Positions 1 to 10,241 of a stretch of DNA of 64,000 bases are shown piece after piece; the stretch's first letter is position 1; every line of letters starts with the position of its first letter. Position numbers and translations under genes: made by a program. Source of the DNA: Panicum virgatum (lineage: Eukaryota; Streptophyta; Magnoliopsida; Poales; Poaceae); NCBI RefSeq assembly GCF_016808335.1, contig NC_053150.1:30682238-30746237 (forward strand). The letters run 5' to 3'. The notes under the pieces are model-generated. The model was given only the letters and a program-made list of their open reading frames with translations, had not been told where the DNA came from and did no database searches.

Positions 1-968
1 ACATAATATTTTTGGATCACCGCTAACCCCGGATTCATGGCTCGGGCTATTAGTGTAAGATAACACCCTGAACCAACATCTCCCGTGCCGGATGATGCTT
101 CACAAATCCACCTTTCAACCATGATGTAGGTGGGCTCAATTACTTGCTTCTTCACCAATGCTGCATACATCCAATTCAATTCTTGGTCGGTGACCTTTGA
201 TTCTCTCATCCTCCCGAGAATTCTTTTGCTCACCCAAGGGTGGAATATTTGGAGGATCACATTACTTATATTCTTCCTTTGGCAGTTGACATCTTTTGCT
301 ATCTTTGTCCAAAACTCATCGAGCTCTCCATCTTCGACTTCAACCATTTCATTTGCATTGCTTTTGAACCCGAGCAAACTCCCTATTTCTCCATAGGTGA
401 TGACTTTTTCTTCATTCTTGAGCCGAAATTTCAGACATGGAACTTCTTCATCATCCACCACTTCCGTTGTTTTCTCCAGTGTCATGAACATCTCCAAAGC
501 CACTTCTTCTTGCATGTCTACTGTAACACCGTCGGAAAATAACTTCCAACCGATGTTCTCCAAGAGCTGGTAGATGTCATGATGGAATCCCAACTTCTCC
601 AATGCTTCATCATCAAAATCATAGTTTGCTCGCAGCCTTCCCTTCATGAACTTGAGCCTTTCTTCTTCTTCCATTGACAAGATGGTAAACCCATATTCGG
701 AATGCTTGGGCTTGTATGGCGGTGGTGCGGATGACCTTGTCGAACGCCGTGGAGGAGGTGGCATCCCTTCGGTGAATCTCATGGAGGAGCTTCTTGGGTC
801 TCTCATCCCACCAAGGAGCAACATATCGCTCCTTGGTGCAGGGTTGTCTTCCTCCATGCTCCGCGGAGACTCGGAGACCGAGTGCCTCCGCGAAGAACTT
901 GCCGATGCGTCGGATGTTGATGAACGCATCCTTCTCCTCCCGGTGACGAACCTCATGATGCCACTCAT
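1..968 (-). CDS. Athila ORF1-like retrotransposon protein, partial (runs off the left edge)
   Basis: An open frame of 322 codons runs from an ATG at 968 down to base 1 without a stop, so its C-terminus is outside the window. The N-terminal 100 residues are Ser/Arg/Pro-rich and low complexity. They are followed by a folded-looking region with segments such as LGFHHDIYQLLENIGWKLF and ITYGEIGSLLGF, and by a block with RILGRMRESKVTD. I recognise this style from the plant ATHILA ORF-1 family (recall, not a search). It lies downstream of gag-protease on the same strand and inside the same element, 1.4 kb after the protease. No reverse transcriptase or integrase was seen between them. Its role in the element is unknown. 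A captured host gene is the alternative. Confidence 0.6.
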   Translation of the reverse strand, partial: MSGIMRFVTGRRRMRSSTSDASASSSRRHSVSESPRSMEEDNPAPRSDMLLLGGMRDPRSSSMRFTEGMPPPPRRSTRSSAPPPYKPKHSEYGFTILSMEEEERLKFMKGRLRANYDFDDEALEKLGFHHDIYQLLENIGWKLFSDGVTVDMQEEVALEMFMTLEKTTEVVDDEEVPCLKFRLKNEEKVITYGEIGSLLGFKSNANEMVEVEDGELDEFWTKIAKDVNCQRKNISNVILQIFHPWVSKRILGRMRESKVTDQELNWMYAALVKKQVIEPTYIMVERWICEASSGTGDVGSGCYLTLIARAMNPGLAVIQKYY

Positions 969-2399
969 GGTGACTCCTTGCTGCACACACTCAAAAACAA
1001 ACACACCGGGGGTTTCTTGCCGGCGGGAGAACAATATATCGAAGAATGGAGCAAACTAGGATTTGTGACGAATTTTCGGAGATTTTTGGAGTTGATTTTG
1101 GTGGACAAATTTTTCAGGGCTCTAACTTATGTTTCTAGGTGAAGAATTTGAAGAACATAAGCAAGGAACTGAGTGAGGAGCGTACCTGTGAAAGGGGAGC
1201 ACAAGAGCACTTAAAAAGAGGCCAGGCCGGCCGGCCTAGGGCCTTGGGGCCGGCCGGCCTAGGGCATTCCTGGCCCTCCTTCACTTCATCTTTCTCTGGT
1301 GGCTTCCTGGTGCAATTATTTGCTTCTGTCCAGTACATGTTTCATGCTTTGCACCGTCCAAATCCTGTGAACCACTCTTTTTTTTGCCTTTGATGTCCAC
1401 TTGCAACATTATTTCTTCACTTTGTGTCATTCACCTTGTTCCATGCTTCATCATTCATCACATGGTGCCATCTTTGCTGAAAATCACATGTCCTTCCCAT
1501 GTATGGCTGCTCCCTTCTTTGGATCATTTGCATGTGGTGGTAGGTAGAGAGCACAATTCCTTTCCGTGAACTCACTTTGATCAATAGATGTTAATCAAGC
1601 ACATAAACTCTCTCCAAATCATGCTTAGATGTTGAATCCTCCTCTAACTTTGAAATTTCAGAATTAACTCAAAGCATGCAATGAGCTTAAATGAATAATC
1701 AGGGGGGAATTAAAACATCTTTACATTTGTAAGTCGGAAAATATTTTCTGACTACATTAATTTTGGTTGCTCCGGAACCATTCACTCTCATGAATTGATA
1801 GCGAACAATCTCGAATTCAACCGTGGGTCTTGGGTTTAGGTTCTAATTTTTGCCAAAATGAGAAAGAAATTTTTGAAAAAGGGAACAATTAAAGTTAGGA
1901 AAATTCTAGTCCTATGATAATGAAACTGAAAATTCTCTCTATGTTTGAGCGAACCTACGCATCAAAAATTTAAATAATATAAACATAGCGCGGCTTTACT
2001 CGTGTCTTTTATCTCAACTTTGTCCGGCCGTCATGGAGAGGATGGTCGCCAAAAATAGGTATGGAATTTTGGATGTGGCTTTCTCAAGAAGAGCCAAATA
2101 AATCATAGGATGGCTCATGTCATTGGTTTATAATAAGAAACAACATCGAAATGACCGAGCGAATAAAATCCAAATCGAATTGTTCGACCGAACGACCAAT
2201 TGTTCAAAAGTTTATCATGTCCTTGCGTAGCAAAATTCTCGACACACTTACCCAAATCTCTCGCGGGTTGTCCTCCCGGTAGCTTATTCTTGACTCGATG
2301 AACGGGTTGAACTCCCGGCAGCTTTATTCTTGACTCGACGAACCGGTTGCCTCCCACAAAGCGCTTCGTTTATAGTCTTTAGCTAGACTTTCTTCTTCT
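969..2399. other. Internal spacer of the Athila-type element, no coding sequence seen
   Basis: This 1.4 kb stretch lies between gag-protease and the ORF1-like frame, where an autonomous element would carry reverse transcriptase, RNase H and integrase. None of their motifs was seen on either strand. It contains two copies of a GGCCGGCCGGCCTAGGGC-like block (about 1224-1262), and near 2270-2350 a short tandem repeat with the core TATTCTTGACTCGA(T/C)GAAC. Confidence 0.6.
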
Positions 2400-4921
2400 T
2401 CACTTCGGACCAACGCTCGGTGATGGCGCTGCAGTCTTGGGTACCCACTTCCGCACAATCCTTGGGGCGGGTATATCTTCTAGGTTAGTCGTCTTTTTGG
2501 TCTTCACAGGCGGGCTTTTAGCTTTCATCTTGACGGGTGCAGCAATCTTCTTTGTCGCGATGGACGCGACGACTTCTTTCTCCTTCTTCGCTTCCTTCTT
2601 GTTTGGCTCCTCTTCTTTCTTTGGCTTCTCCTCTGTGACACGGCGGTGAGGCGGAACATATTTGACATTGATCATGTTGCATACCTCGATGCGTGGATGA
2701 AACTTGAACTCGCTTGTGGTGCCATTGATGTCGAACTTGATCTCCCCCTTGCCAACGTCGATGTTCGCCCTTGCGGTCTTGAGGAAAGGCCTCCCAAGTA
2801 TGAGAGGCGTCTTGCTCCCTTCTCCCATATCGAGAATCACAAAGTCAACGAGACTAAGTGTTCTCCAACCTTCACGGGCACGTCTTCGGCGATTCCCAAA
2901 GGATAGCGAATGGAATTATCCGCTAACTCTAGGCATATGGCGATGGGTTTCGGCTCCGGTAAGCTTAACTTCTCGAACACATTCTTTGGCATGACGCTCA
3001 CACTTGCGCCGAGATCACAAAGTGCTCTTTCGAACATAAGAGATCCAATGGAACACGGGATGGTAGGGCATCCGGGGTCCCTCTTCTTCTCAGGAGCTTC
3101 ATTAGCGATCGCCGCGCTACACTCCTCGGTTAGCTTGATGGTGCTTGGTGGTATCTCGCGCTTGTTTCCCATGATGTCTTTGAAGTAGCGAGAATATGTT
3201 GGAACTTGTAGAGCGTCCAAGAGCGGCATGTTGATGCTCAACCTGCGTACCATGTCAACAAATTTGTTGAATTGCTCATCTTCATGTTTACCCTTGCGGT
3301 ATCGTGGCCTTGGCGGTAGAATCTTGGTGTCTATATCATCTATTTCAAATTCTAGCTCTTCGTTGACTATCTCTGGCGTAGGAGTAGGCGCCTTCTCCTT
3401 GATGATGGTCTCCACTTCAACTCTTGGCTTAGGCTTCCTTGCTCCCGCCGCATGTTTGGGTTCTTCGGTCTCCTTTCCCGAGCGAGTTTGAATTGCCTTT
3501 GCCGTCTCCGGACCTTGAGGTTGCCCCGGCAATTTTCCTTCGTTGCTAGATAAGCGTCCGGCGAGATGGGCTACTTGCGTTTCTAGCATCTTTATCATGT
3601 TGAGTACTTGAAGGTTAGAGCTCCCGACCTCCGTCACCTTGCCATCAATGTTCTCTAAGATCTTGTCCATAGCCTTGAACTTGGTGACGGTGTCCTTGTT
3701 GATCTTGCCTTGCTCCTCCATAAACTCCTTCAATTGTATACAAAGAGGCACCGAATTTTGTATGGAAGAGCTTGCATTAAATTGATGTCTACCTTGCCCG
3801 TAGAGGAAGTTGGGTTGCGGGATCCATTCTCCCTTCTTCATGTAGTCGAGCATCTTGGCTTCCTCCGGGCAATTCTTTTCGACATGGTCGTACTCTCCAC
3901 ATTCTTCACATGTAGACCTTTCTTCGGCTGCCTTTAAATCAATAGCTTGGGCTTCTCTTTTTTCCACTTCCATATTCTCCAACCTTCTCATGAGCGAGTC
4001 GATCTTCCCTTCCAGAACTTCTTCGCGTTCCACTTGCAATACACTCTTCGCGGTGCCCACGGCTTGGAGTGGTTGTAGGCACCCCGATGATGCCCATGCG
4101 TCATTGTCCGCCACCTTCATGAATAGCTTGAAAACTTGAGTCGGCGTGAGCTCAATGATCGATCCTCCTGCCGATGCGTCAATAATCCCCCTTGATGCAG
4201 TAGTGAGGCCTTGATAGAACTTCTGGACGACATCTTCCCTTGAGAACTTGTGATGAGGTACGGCGCGGATGTAGTCGTTGAAGCGCTCATAGGCTTCCGC
4301 AATAGTCTCCGTCGGGGCTTGCGCGAATGTAGCAATCTTGTTGCGCAAAATTTGGGTCTTGCCCGGCGAGTAGAACTCCGTCATGAACTCCTTCATCAAG
4401 GACTCCCAATTTTGCACCGTGTGTGCCGGTAAAGAATGAAACCATTGCAGCGCTCTCCCAAGTAGAGAGAACGGAAAGAGCCTCGCTCTCATTTTATCTT
4501 GACTCATCCCTTGCATGTCGAAGGTGCGGCATAGTTGGAGGAATGCTTGAAGATGTAGATTAGCGCCTTCTTTTCCAGTGAAGGGCGAGCTTTGCACCAT
4601 CCTTATGATTGAAGTCTTGATCTCGAACAGAACTCCGATGTTGTCGAGATTTTGGAACGACAAGTCCCGAATGTCCGGAGTGCATAGCTCTCCGATCGTA
4701 CGCTCTTGCTTCGGTAGCGCCATCCCTTGGTGAAGTGGCGCCTCCATTGGACTTGTTGGTGGAGTCGCTTGAGGTGAAGACGATGAATCGGCGACTTCTT
4801 CTTTTGGATCTACTAGTTCCAGGTTCCTTGATCGTGCTTCTCGTCTCCTTTGCCTATAAATTTTTTTTGGATCATCCACAAAATTTTCGGGTTTGTTGGA
4901 GAGGCTCCCGTCCACGTCCAT
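2400..4921 (-). pseudogene. Athila-type gag-protease, frameshifted inside the protease
   Basis: The first frame (4921-2837, 694 codons) begins with an ATG after the primer site. It holds a retrotransposon gag domain (RLFPFSLLGRALQWFHSLP near residue 150), a CX2CX4HX4C zinc knuckle (CEECGEYDHVEKNC) and the start of an aspartic protease (CDLGASVSVMP). It stops at 2837. The natural continuation of the protease, LDMGEGSKTPLILGRPFL, is in another frame from 2840 down to 2400, followed by a Lys/Glu/Pro-rich tail. One missing base near 2850 would explain the break. Gag packages the element RNA and the protease cuts the polyprotein. This copy is probably inactive as it stands. Confidence 0.8.
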
Positions 4922-5161
4922 CTCCTGTTAGGGGTTAGTGAAAAGAAAAATATATACGAGATCTAAAAGATGAATATACAAGATCTAAAACATAAAAGAA
5001 AAATAAAGCAAAATAAAGCAAACTCTATATTAGATTGATTTTCGTGGAATATATCCGTTTTTTTAGTTAGCACAAAAAATAAGAGATCTAAAAAGGTCAA
5101 AAAGAAAAATCAAGAAAAAGAAATATTTACGAATGCAAGTAAGATTGGATCTTAAATCGAT

Positions 5162-5182
5162 GGTTCCCCGGCAACGGCGCCA
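5162..5182 (-). promoter_or_regulatory. Primer binding site, tRNA-Asp type
   Basis: On the minus strand this reads TGGCGCCGTTGCCGGGGAAC, matching the 3' end of plant tRNA-Asp as used by Athila elements. It sits 8 bases from the end of the 5' LTR, as expected for the start of minus-strand DNA synthesis. Confidence 0.8.
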
Positions 5183-5190
5183 GAAAAGCT

Positions 5191-6605
5191 TGTTGACGCT
5201 CCTTAGTGCCCCGATTTGTATACCGCAAGTGCACGGTTCGTGTAGTTTTTCCCTTAGAGTATTCCCCCAAGGTTTATCAATCCACGGAACCAAAGATACA
5301 AGAAACAATCTACTAACATAGAGATTCCTTTGTGTTGAGATGGTGAAAAACGAATCTAATCTACTAAAACGACAAACACCGAAGGTAGCAAGAGAAAGTT
5401 AGAGATAACCAATCTAGATCACCTAGATCATGCATATGTTGTAGTTCCAGCTAGATGTAGTGAAGCAAGATAGATGTGAATCTCAATGAAAAGCATCTTT
5501 AAACCCAAAATCTCCAATCCGATCCTTCGATACCCCCATCTACTAAAGAAATGCCCTGTCACGACGCCCCCCTTTGGACAAAAGCACCCTGAAGCAAGTC
5601 GAACCCCCTTTGGTAGTTCCACCATGAACCTCTAGCCACCATGACTACAAGATCATGCTAAGTGATATATCTCGATAATAGATCTAGGATGAAGCAAACC
5701 CAAAGAAAAGAACGAAATCGAAAGAGAGAACATGGTCGCTAAATATTCGGAATCACAAATAACTTCACCATTAATGATTGTACATCACAAGATCACAACC
5801 GGGGCCCTACCTTGATCTTGATGATCCTAGCTCCAGAACTCCGATGTGGTCTTCCTTGCAAGGTTCCCACGTCGGCTAGGGAAGCCCCTAGACAACTAGC
5901 ACAACCCTCGGCTCTCCGAGAGGTGTCCCTCTATCTTCTCTGCTCCTTGGCGTCGTCTCGCGAATTGATCTCTGCTTGAGCCTCGGGGAGGGGTCTTTAA
6001 ATAGCCCCAAGAAATCCTAGGTCGAAGGGGAGGCCGAGAAGCCCTGGAAAAGGCCTAGGCGGCCAGCTCAATGGGCCCAGGCCGGCCGGCCTGGCCCATT
6101 TTCTTGCCGCCTCGCGTCCTCCTTTCTCCCCAAGTCTTCTGGAGTCTTCTGGAGTTTATGCCTTTCACGATTGCACCCCGTGGGACGTCGTTATCTTCGA
6201 GATATCTTCGAGGAAAAGGATAGGATGAAAAATCCTTCCTTAAATCTCTCTTTGCTTTGCTTAGCCCCGAAGTATCTTGATCTTATCTTGTGGGCTTTGT
6301 CCTTTGGGCTTCATTGGAGGGTGGATGTGCATGAATGGGCCTCTAGTCTTCATGGCCTTTGGTTCTTTGTTCGGGTTTTGGCCTTTGTCTTTCTTCGTGT
6401 CATCGCGTGATCGTGGGCCTTGTCATTTCATGCTCCAAAATTGGTCAAAAACATGCAAAAACGAAGTACCTCCAAAATATATGTGCAAATGCGAAAACGA
6501 CCAATAATCGGGCCGAGGTTAGGATGGTTAGTGATTTTGATATTAAATTCATGCCATTATCAAAGTTAAACAGGGGATAAAATGGATACTTAAGGAGCGC
6601 CAACA
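5191..6605 (-). repeat. 5' LTR of the Athila-type element
   Basis: The LTR is 1415 bp with near-perfect inverted ends (TGTTGACGCTCCTTA on the left, TAAGGAGCGCCAACA on the right). The primer binding site is next to its left end. A TATTTAAA box reads on the minus strand near 5995-6003 and is a likely promoter. The matching 3' LTR is outside the window. Confidence 0.8.
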
Positions 6606-6958
6606 ACGGGTTGCGCGATAAGAGTCCCAATCCGAGTGGATTTCGGTTTGAGATCAATCTGAGTCCGAATAGAACTCGAGTTGTTTTCGAGTTTCGGCTC
6701 GATCTCCTTGGCGAGGTCGGGAAGCAACATAACGCCGCGATCATGAGATCTGGCGAGCTTGTTGGAGTCTTCCGATGTAGAGCTCTTCAGCGTGGGAGAG
6801 TAGGTTAAGTGGCTATCGAAGCCGCCTGAACCATTGGCGACGCAGACCCACGAACCGAAGATGAAGGTGGCGCCTCTGGGAGGTGTCATGGTGCTGAAAG
6901 CGAAAGTGGCCATCGAACTCACCGATGAACTCGCCGTGTCCCCTACCTGATGCGCCAA
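6606..6958 (-). pseudogene. Leader and gag start of a Tat-type Ty3/gypsy element, cut by the Athila-type insertion
   Basis: Directly inside the Tat-type LTR, the minus strand reads GTTGGCGCATCAGGTAGGGG, close to the primer-site block found after the LTR in grass Tat elements (cinful/RIRE2 type, from recall). An open frame follows on the minus strand (MATFAFSTMTPPRGATFIFG and onward) and stops being Tat sequence at 6606, where the Athila-type LTR begins. The rest of the Tat element should lie beyond the left edge. Confidence 0.55.
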
Positions 6959-7915
6959 CTGTCGGTGTTAACCGCCAAGCCTGCTCAGGGATACCCTTAG
7001 CAGTAGGGTTTGTAGGTAAGTATCGACGGCTCTGGAACTCGATGGTGCAAGGAACACAAAGATTTAGACAGGTTCGGGCCGCGAGTTGTGTAATACCCTA
7101 CGTCCTGTATGGTGGTCTGTATTGCCTTAGGTGTAGATGTCTTTGGAGGGGGTCCCTGTCCGCCCTTATATATCCAGGGGGACAGGGTTACATGGAAAGT
7201 CCTAACCGAGTACAGTTGGAGTCCTACTACAACACAATCGAGTAGTTTCCTTTGTACTGCAGCTAGTCCTACGCCTATTCGGGTAGTTACAAAGGAGGTA
7301 AGGTACATCCATGAGCTATCCCTTACTCTAGAACATTCTATGTCTGTAAGCAGTCCCGTTGCTCCGGGTCTGACAGAAGACTACTCGGAACACTCGACGG
7401 AGCATTCGGAGGACTCTAGAAGCACTCGAAGACGTTTTCAGAAGTACTCAATGCCTGTAATACATGGCCACGAAGATCTCGAGGTCTTGTTAGACCTTGG
7501 GCAGTGGAACTGCTCACAGGTGTAGAATGTTCTAGAATAAGGGATATCACATGGTATATACTTATCCTATTGCAACTACCTGAACAGGAGTAGAGTTATT
7601 TGAATAGAAGGAAACTATCTGAGTAGTCCTTGGGTAGGACTCCTGTAGTGGTATCTGGCTAGAATTTCTATGTAACCATGTTCCCCCAGACTATATAAAT
7701 GTGGACAGGGACCCTTCCAAAAGATAACCTACATCATTAACCTCTAAGACAATACAAACCACCAAATAGGATATAGGTATTACGCATTCTCGGTCCGAAC
7801 CTGCCTAAATATTTGTGTTCCTTGCACCATCGGTTCCAGACCTCGGCAAAACCCTACCTACAATCAACTACCTCGAGGGTATTCCTTGGTGGGTTTGGCG
7901 GCTAAACACCAACGG
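6959..7915. repeat. Two head-to-head Tat-type LTR copies forming a ~950 bp imperfect palindrome
   Basis: The left arm starts TGTCGGTGTTAACCGCC and is an LTR in minus orientation (TATATAAG box near 7165-7175, read on the minus strand). The right arm ends GGCGGCTAAACACCAACG and is a related LTR in plus orientation (TATATAAATGTGGACAGGG near 7692). The reverse complement of the left arm matches the right arm through U5, R and most of U3, roughly three bases in four by eye. Shared landmarks are TTTGTGTTCCTTGCACCATC and TAGAATGTTCTAGA. The symmetry centre is near 7400-7440. Confidence 0.6.
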
Positions 7916-8131
7916 TCTTCAAATGAATCGTCATCTGAGTAGTTTTGCAGCATCCAGTCTCCAAGCTTACGAGCTAGGCAAGTAGAAGCCACATTGAGTA
8001 GTTATTGATGGCCAGCCCACGAGCTTGTGAACTAGCGAAGCCATCATAGATGTGCCGAGTGAACTAGAAAGTCATTGTCGAAGCCCGATCTAAAAAAGGG
8101 ATGGAGGGAGTAGACCTTTATATGCCCCTAA
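7916..8131. other. Short intergenic stretch with a MITE end fragment
   Basis: No gene seen. GGGATGGAGGGAGTA at 8099-8113 looks like one terminal repeat of a Stowaway MITE without its partner. Confidence 0.3.
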
Positions 8132-9618
8132 GGGCATCTCCATCGCTCGTTGGTTTGCCGTCGGTTTGATGACAATTTTGCAGATGTGCCCTCGGTCGCC
8201 CGAGCAGATGGCTGCGTCGTCGTCTCGCCAGGCGACGGAATAGGTGCGTTCTCCCACGCGAGCAGACGACTTCGGAGTCCCGTTGGAGGATGGCTCGGCG
8301 ACAGCAACGATCCGGTGCTCCACCCTGTGGTTTCCAGGAGAGCGCGGGAGGGAAACGGTCGATGGCGAGTACCTGCCGACAGGCGCGTGCGCCGCTCATC
8401 CGCCGGTCTTCCTCCCTGGGCGGATCTGGCAATCGGCCATGGAGCCGCCACCGCGCCTGCAAACGGTAACCTCGCCTGCGCCGGCCACCTGCCTCTCGCG
8501 CCGAGCTGCCTCTCCGCCTCAGCCGTCCCCGCCCCCGCCGAGCTGCCTCCCCCAGGCCACGACGCACGCGCCTGCCAAGCTGCCTTCCCACGCCGGCCGT
8601 AGAGCCGCCGCCGCACCTTGCTGCCGTGCCCGTCGAGCTGCCTCCCCCGGCTGCGACGCACGCGCCCACCGAGCTGCCTCCCCACGCCGGTCGCGTGCTA
8701 CCTCCCGCGTCGGCCCTTAGAAGCCATGTTCCCGGAACATTGGGAACGTGGTACGGGAATGTGGAACGTGGAACATCATTTTGTGAAATCAAGGTACGAA
8801 AGGGGTATACCTATTCCGTATGTTCCAATCAGAGATGGAACACGTTCCAAGTGTGATGGAACAATGTTCCCGGAACGTTGTTTCGGAACGAGGGGGTATA
8901 GCTGCTTTTGAATCTTTTCTTGCAATGCTTGCACTCCCATTGCTTCGATCCACCATCATTCTTTCCTTTTGGTGCACCACCAGAGAAATTTACTTCACCA
9001 TAAAGAGGATTTACTTCATCATTCTTGCCTTTTGGTTCTCCTTCTGCTTCTACATCTTCTTCTTGGTAGCAATCAGATTCTTCCTGGCACTTGAATCTTC
9101 TTTGAACCGTCTTCATGTTCCGGCAGCATCGGATCGACGTTCCATACCATTTTGGGACGCCGTTCCCGGTCGTCCCCATTCCTCGTTCCGGGACGAAATT
9201 CCCGGAACACGGAACATGCCCACGTTCCGCGTTCCCGGCTTCTAAGCGTCGGCCTCCATGAGATGAGAGAGAGCGGCGCCATGAGATAGAGGATGGATGA
9301 GACAGCAAGAGGCATGAGACGGAGTGGTGATTGGAAGCCCGAAGAGATAAGGTTGAGGGTGTTTTGTTTTTTTTTATTTTTCAGAATTTTTAATCTTATA
9401 CTAGTATGTATAGTATACAAATATGTATGTGATGAAGCATGTAGCAACATAAGGTATATAGAGATGTTGTTCACAATTGATCATGCGCTGCATCTAAAGC
9501 ATTAAACAACTAAATAGATAGCTCTTGTCTGTGGGTTGAAGGAGTTGTCTATTTAACTTTTTGTGTTACAGATTTTCTAAACTTGTAGACAACGGCTGTC
9601 TGTGGGTTGGAGATGCCC
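8132..9618. mobile_element. PIF/Harbinger-like non-autonomous DNA transposon with a nested hAT-type element
   Basis: The left end GGGCATCTCCATCG and the right end (reverse complement GGGCATCTCCAACC) are inverted repeats. Both sides are flanked by TAA (8129-8131 and 9619-9621), the 3-bp duplication typical of Harbinger/Tourist elements. The 1487 bp include a 531 bp nested element (8716-9246). The left half is very GC-rich and open in several frames, with no recognisable transposase, so those frames are probably not genes. Confidence 0.65.
8716..9246. mobile_element. hAT-type non-autonomous element with GGAAC motif arrays
   Basis: The terminal inverted repeats CTTAGAAGCC/GGCTTCTAAG are flanked by a perfect 8-bp duplication CGTCGGCC (8708-8715 and 9247-9254). 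The ends are crowded with GGAACG/GTTCC motifs. On the minus strand a short reading segment (SKQWECKHCKKRFKSSYT) resembles the start of a BED zinc finger from a hAT transposase, so this is likely a deletion derivative of a coding element. Confidence 0.7.
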
Positions 9619-9621
9619 TAA

Positions 9622-10241
9622 CTAAACTAAACTAGATCTGTTTGGAAGTAGCGCATAGTAGTGACGCATGCGAGCAATTCAATAAGCTAATAATACTTGT
9701 ACTTCTACTGTGTAGAGATGGTAATGAGACCTAGTCTCCGATTCTGTACAGAAAATTCCTCTACCAGGGGACAGGGCGTGGCCTGCGGGTCTAAATACAC
9801 TCAATCTCCACCCCGTCAGGGTTGGCGCCGAGTAAATTCCGTGCTAATAGCCCAAAACATCACGTCAACTTTTATCCATTTTATTCTGCATGTGGCCTAT
9901 GAGTGTGAGTTGGAATAATAGGACATTATTTACCATTAGCTAAATGCCACCCAAGTTTAGGTGGCGCATGGGGAAAAACCCAAGAGCAAAATTTGTTCTT
10001 AAAAAGGTCAAGCTTTTCAAAAAAAAATCAATAGAACTAAGTTTGTTTTGCAAGGATATATGTGTAATTTCTGAATTTTATGAGCATACATGCTCATTAG
10101 GCTAATATAGGCTGTAGAGATAATTACGCCAATCAGCATTTCTCAGGCTTTCCTCGTGAAAAAAAAGAGAGAGAAAAATCTGCTCGTGCTCTCGCCCCTC
10201 CTTCGGACTTCGGTAGATCCTACCCAACTCCGGCGGCGGCC
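9622..10241. other. Upstream region and 5' UTR of the KH gene
   Basis: No separate gene seen. The last 100 bases, with GAGAGAGAAAAATCTGC and then GC-rich sequence, look like the transcribed leader of the KH-domain gene. No clear TATA box was found. Confidence 0.3.

Larger units (their letters stand above)
1..6605 (-). mobile_element. Athila-lineage Ty3/gypsy LTR retrotransposon, probably non-autonomous, 3' end outside the window
   Basis: Reading on the minus strand, the order is 5' LTR (6605-5191), tRNA-Asp-type primer binding site (5182-5162), leader, gag-protease (4921-2400), a 1.4 kb non-coding spacer, and an Athila ORF1-like frame (968-1). The 3' LTR would lie left of base 1. The gag sequence and the Asp-tRNA primer site are typical of the Athila lineage. 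No polymerase domains are seen in the 6.6 kb visible, so the element would need a helper. The sequence just right of the LTR (ACGGG, 6606-6610) should be one half of the target-site duplication. Confidence 0.75.

Noticed and set aside
8118..8792. Long GC-rich frames on both strands (up to 224 codons)
   Set aside because: They lie inside the Harbinger-type element, cross into the nested hAT element and show no domain.
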